Below are positions 62,322 through 64,000 of a stretch of DNA of 64,000 nucleotides, in pieces; the stretch's first letter is position 1; every line of letters starts with the position of its first letter. The stretch is taken from assembly GCA_963848115.1 (NCBI GenBank), contig CAWKCP010000047.1:86184-150183 (forward strand), written 5' to 3'. The translations under genes were made by a program, and so were the position numbers. Under the pieces are notes generated by a model that had not been told where the DNA came from, did not search any database, and worked only from the letters and a program-made list of their open reading frames with translations. Origin of the DNA: JAWKOK01 sp963848115. Its GTDB lineage: Bacteria; Chloroflexota; Anaerolineae; Caldilineales; Caldilineaceae.

Positions 62322-62515
62322 GTGACTCTACTGCAGAAAGCCTTGTCTTGACACGAATGACTCCACTACAAGAACAGAAAATTAGCCACAGATGGACACA
62401 GATAAACGCAGATGAAGAGCATTTTTCTCCGTCTTTCCTCTGTGGTCTCTGTGCCCTCCTCTGTGCCCTCCTCTGTGCCTCCGTGGTGAATCAGACCTTT
62501 TTGCAGTGGACTCGC
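62322..62515. mobile_element. MITE-like element with 19-bp inverted ends (second copy)
   Basis: Left end GTGACTCTACTGCAGAAAG (62322-62340) and right end CTTTTTGCAGTGGACTCGC (62497-62515) pair at 15 of 19 positions. Inside are AGCCACAGATGGACACAGAT and CTCTGTGCCCTCCTCTGTGC. It sits between the secreted protein gene and the lyase gene, in the gene-free stretch 62211-62566. Confidence 0.7.
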
Positions 62516-62566
62516 TCGTGGATCGAAATTCGGAATCCAATCCATCAACGAACGCAAGGAAGAGAT

Positions 62567-63938
<1,372 letters not shown>

Positions 63939-64000
63939 GTCTTCGCAGGTGACAGTCACTGGCGCAACGGCTCATTCTCGACGAAAATTCATTGTGCCAG

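Overview
The window looks like a chromosomal piece of a Chloroflexota (Chloroflexi) genome, tentatively from the Caldilinea/Anaerolinea side. This rests on overall gene content, moderately high GC, secreted proteins ending in a short hydrophobic 'LP' tail plus Arg/Lys, and many short dispersed intergenic repeats. I found no rRNA, tRNA, CRISPR array or insertion sequence. The assignment is inference from gene character, with no marker gene to confirm it.

Layout. 0-5.5 kb: end of a secreted protein, then an oligopeptide ABC importer operon (binding protein, secreted trypsin-like protease, two permeases). 5.7-11.3 kb: a sugar isomerase-like TIM barrel, a MtaA/UroD-family methyltransferase, and an overlapping photolyase / carotenoid-desaturase-like pair. 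11.7-18.4 kb: a heterodimeric ABC exporter, then three genes suggesting pectin or other polysaccharide turnover. 18.8-25.7 kb: a four-gene respiratory operon with a Rieske protein, an AioA/IdrA-type molybdenum oxidoreductase and two di-heme peroxidase-type cytochromes. This matches the component set of iodate reductase (IdrABP1P2) better than that of a bare arsenite oxidase. 26-30 kb: toxin-antitoxin genes with a zinc-ribbon protein, an NnrS-like membrane protein with a cupin and a cytochrome c remnant, and a DinB-like protein.

30-38.5 kb: sugar-related oxidoreductases and isomerases, a frameshifted iodotyrosine-deiodinase-like nitroreductase, a CNNM/CorC protein, a DMT exporter and an SDR. 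38.9-42.3 kb: a decayed block holding a cydD-cydC deletion chimera without Walker A, a frameshifted cydB with no cydA, and an FAD oxidoreductase broken near its end. 42.3-50.9 kb: a CE7 esterase, an HNH nuclease, a Tat lipoprotein with a glycosidase-like barrel, a SelW-like selenoprotein with in-frame UGA and SECIS-like hairpin, Nif3, DUF951, and a bactofilin-like membrane protein. 50.9-63.9 kb: surface and secreted proteins, an O-antigen ligase with TPRs, sarcosine oxidase, a nucleotidyltransferase, peptidase E, a DHFR-like protein, a GNAT-histidine phosphatase fusion, and a tryptophanase/tyrosine phenol-lyase with a frameshift near its end.

The strongest candidates for something new are the Aio/Idr-like operon with a four-heme membrane-anchored subunit, the unannotatable-by-default selenoprotein, the iodotyrosine-deiodinase homologue a few kb from the Idr-like operon, and a MITE-like repeat family with 19-bp inverted ends. 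Several single-base frameshifts in conserved genes mean assembly error must be excluded before calling any of these genes dead.
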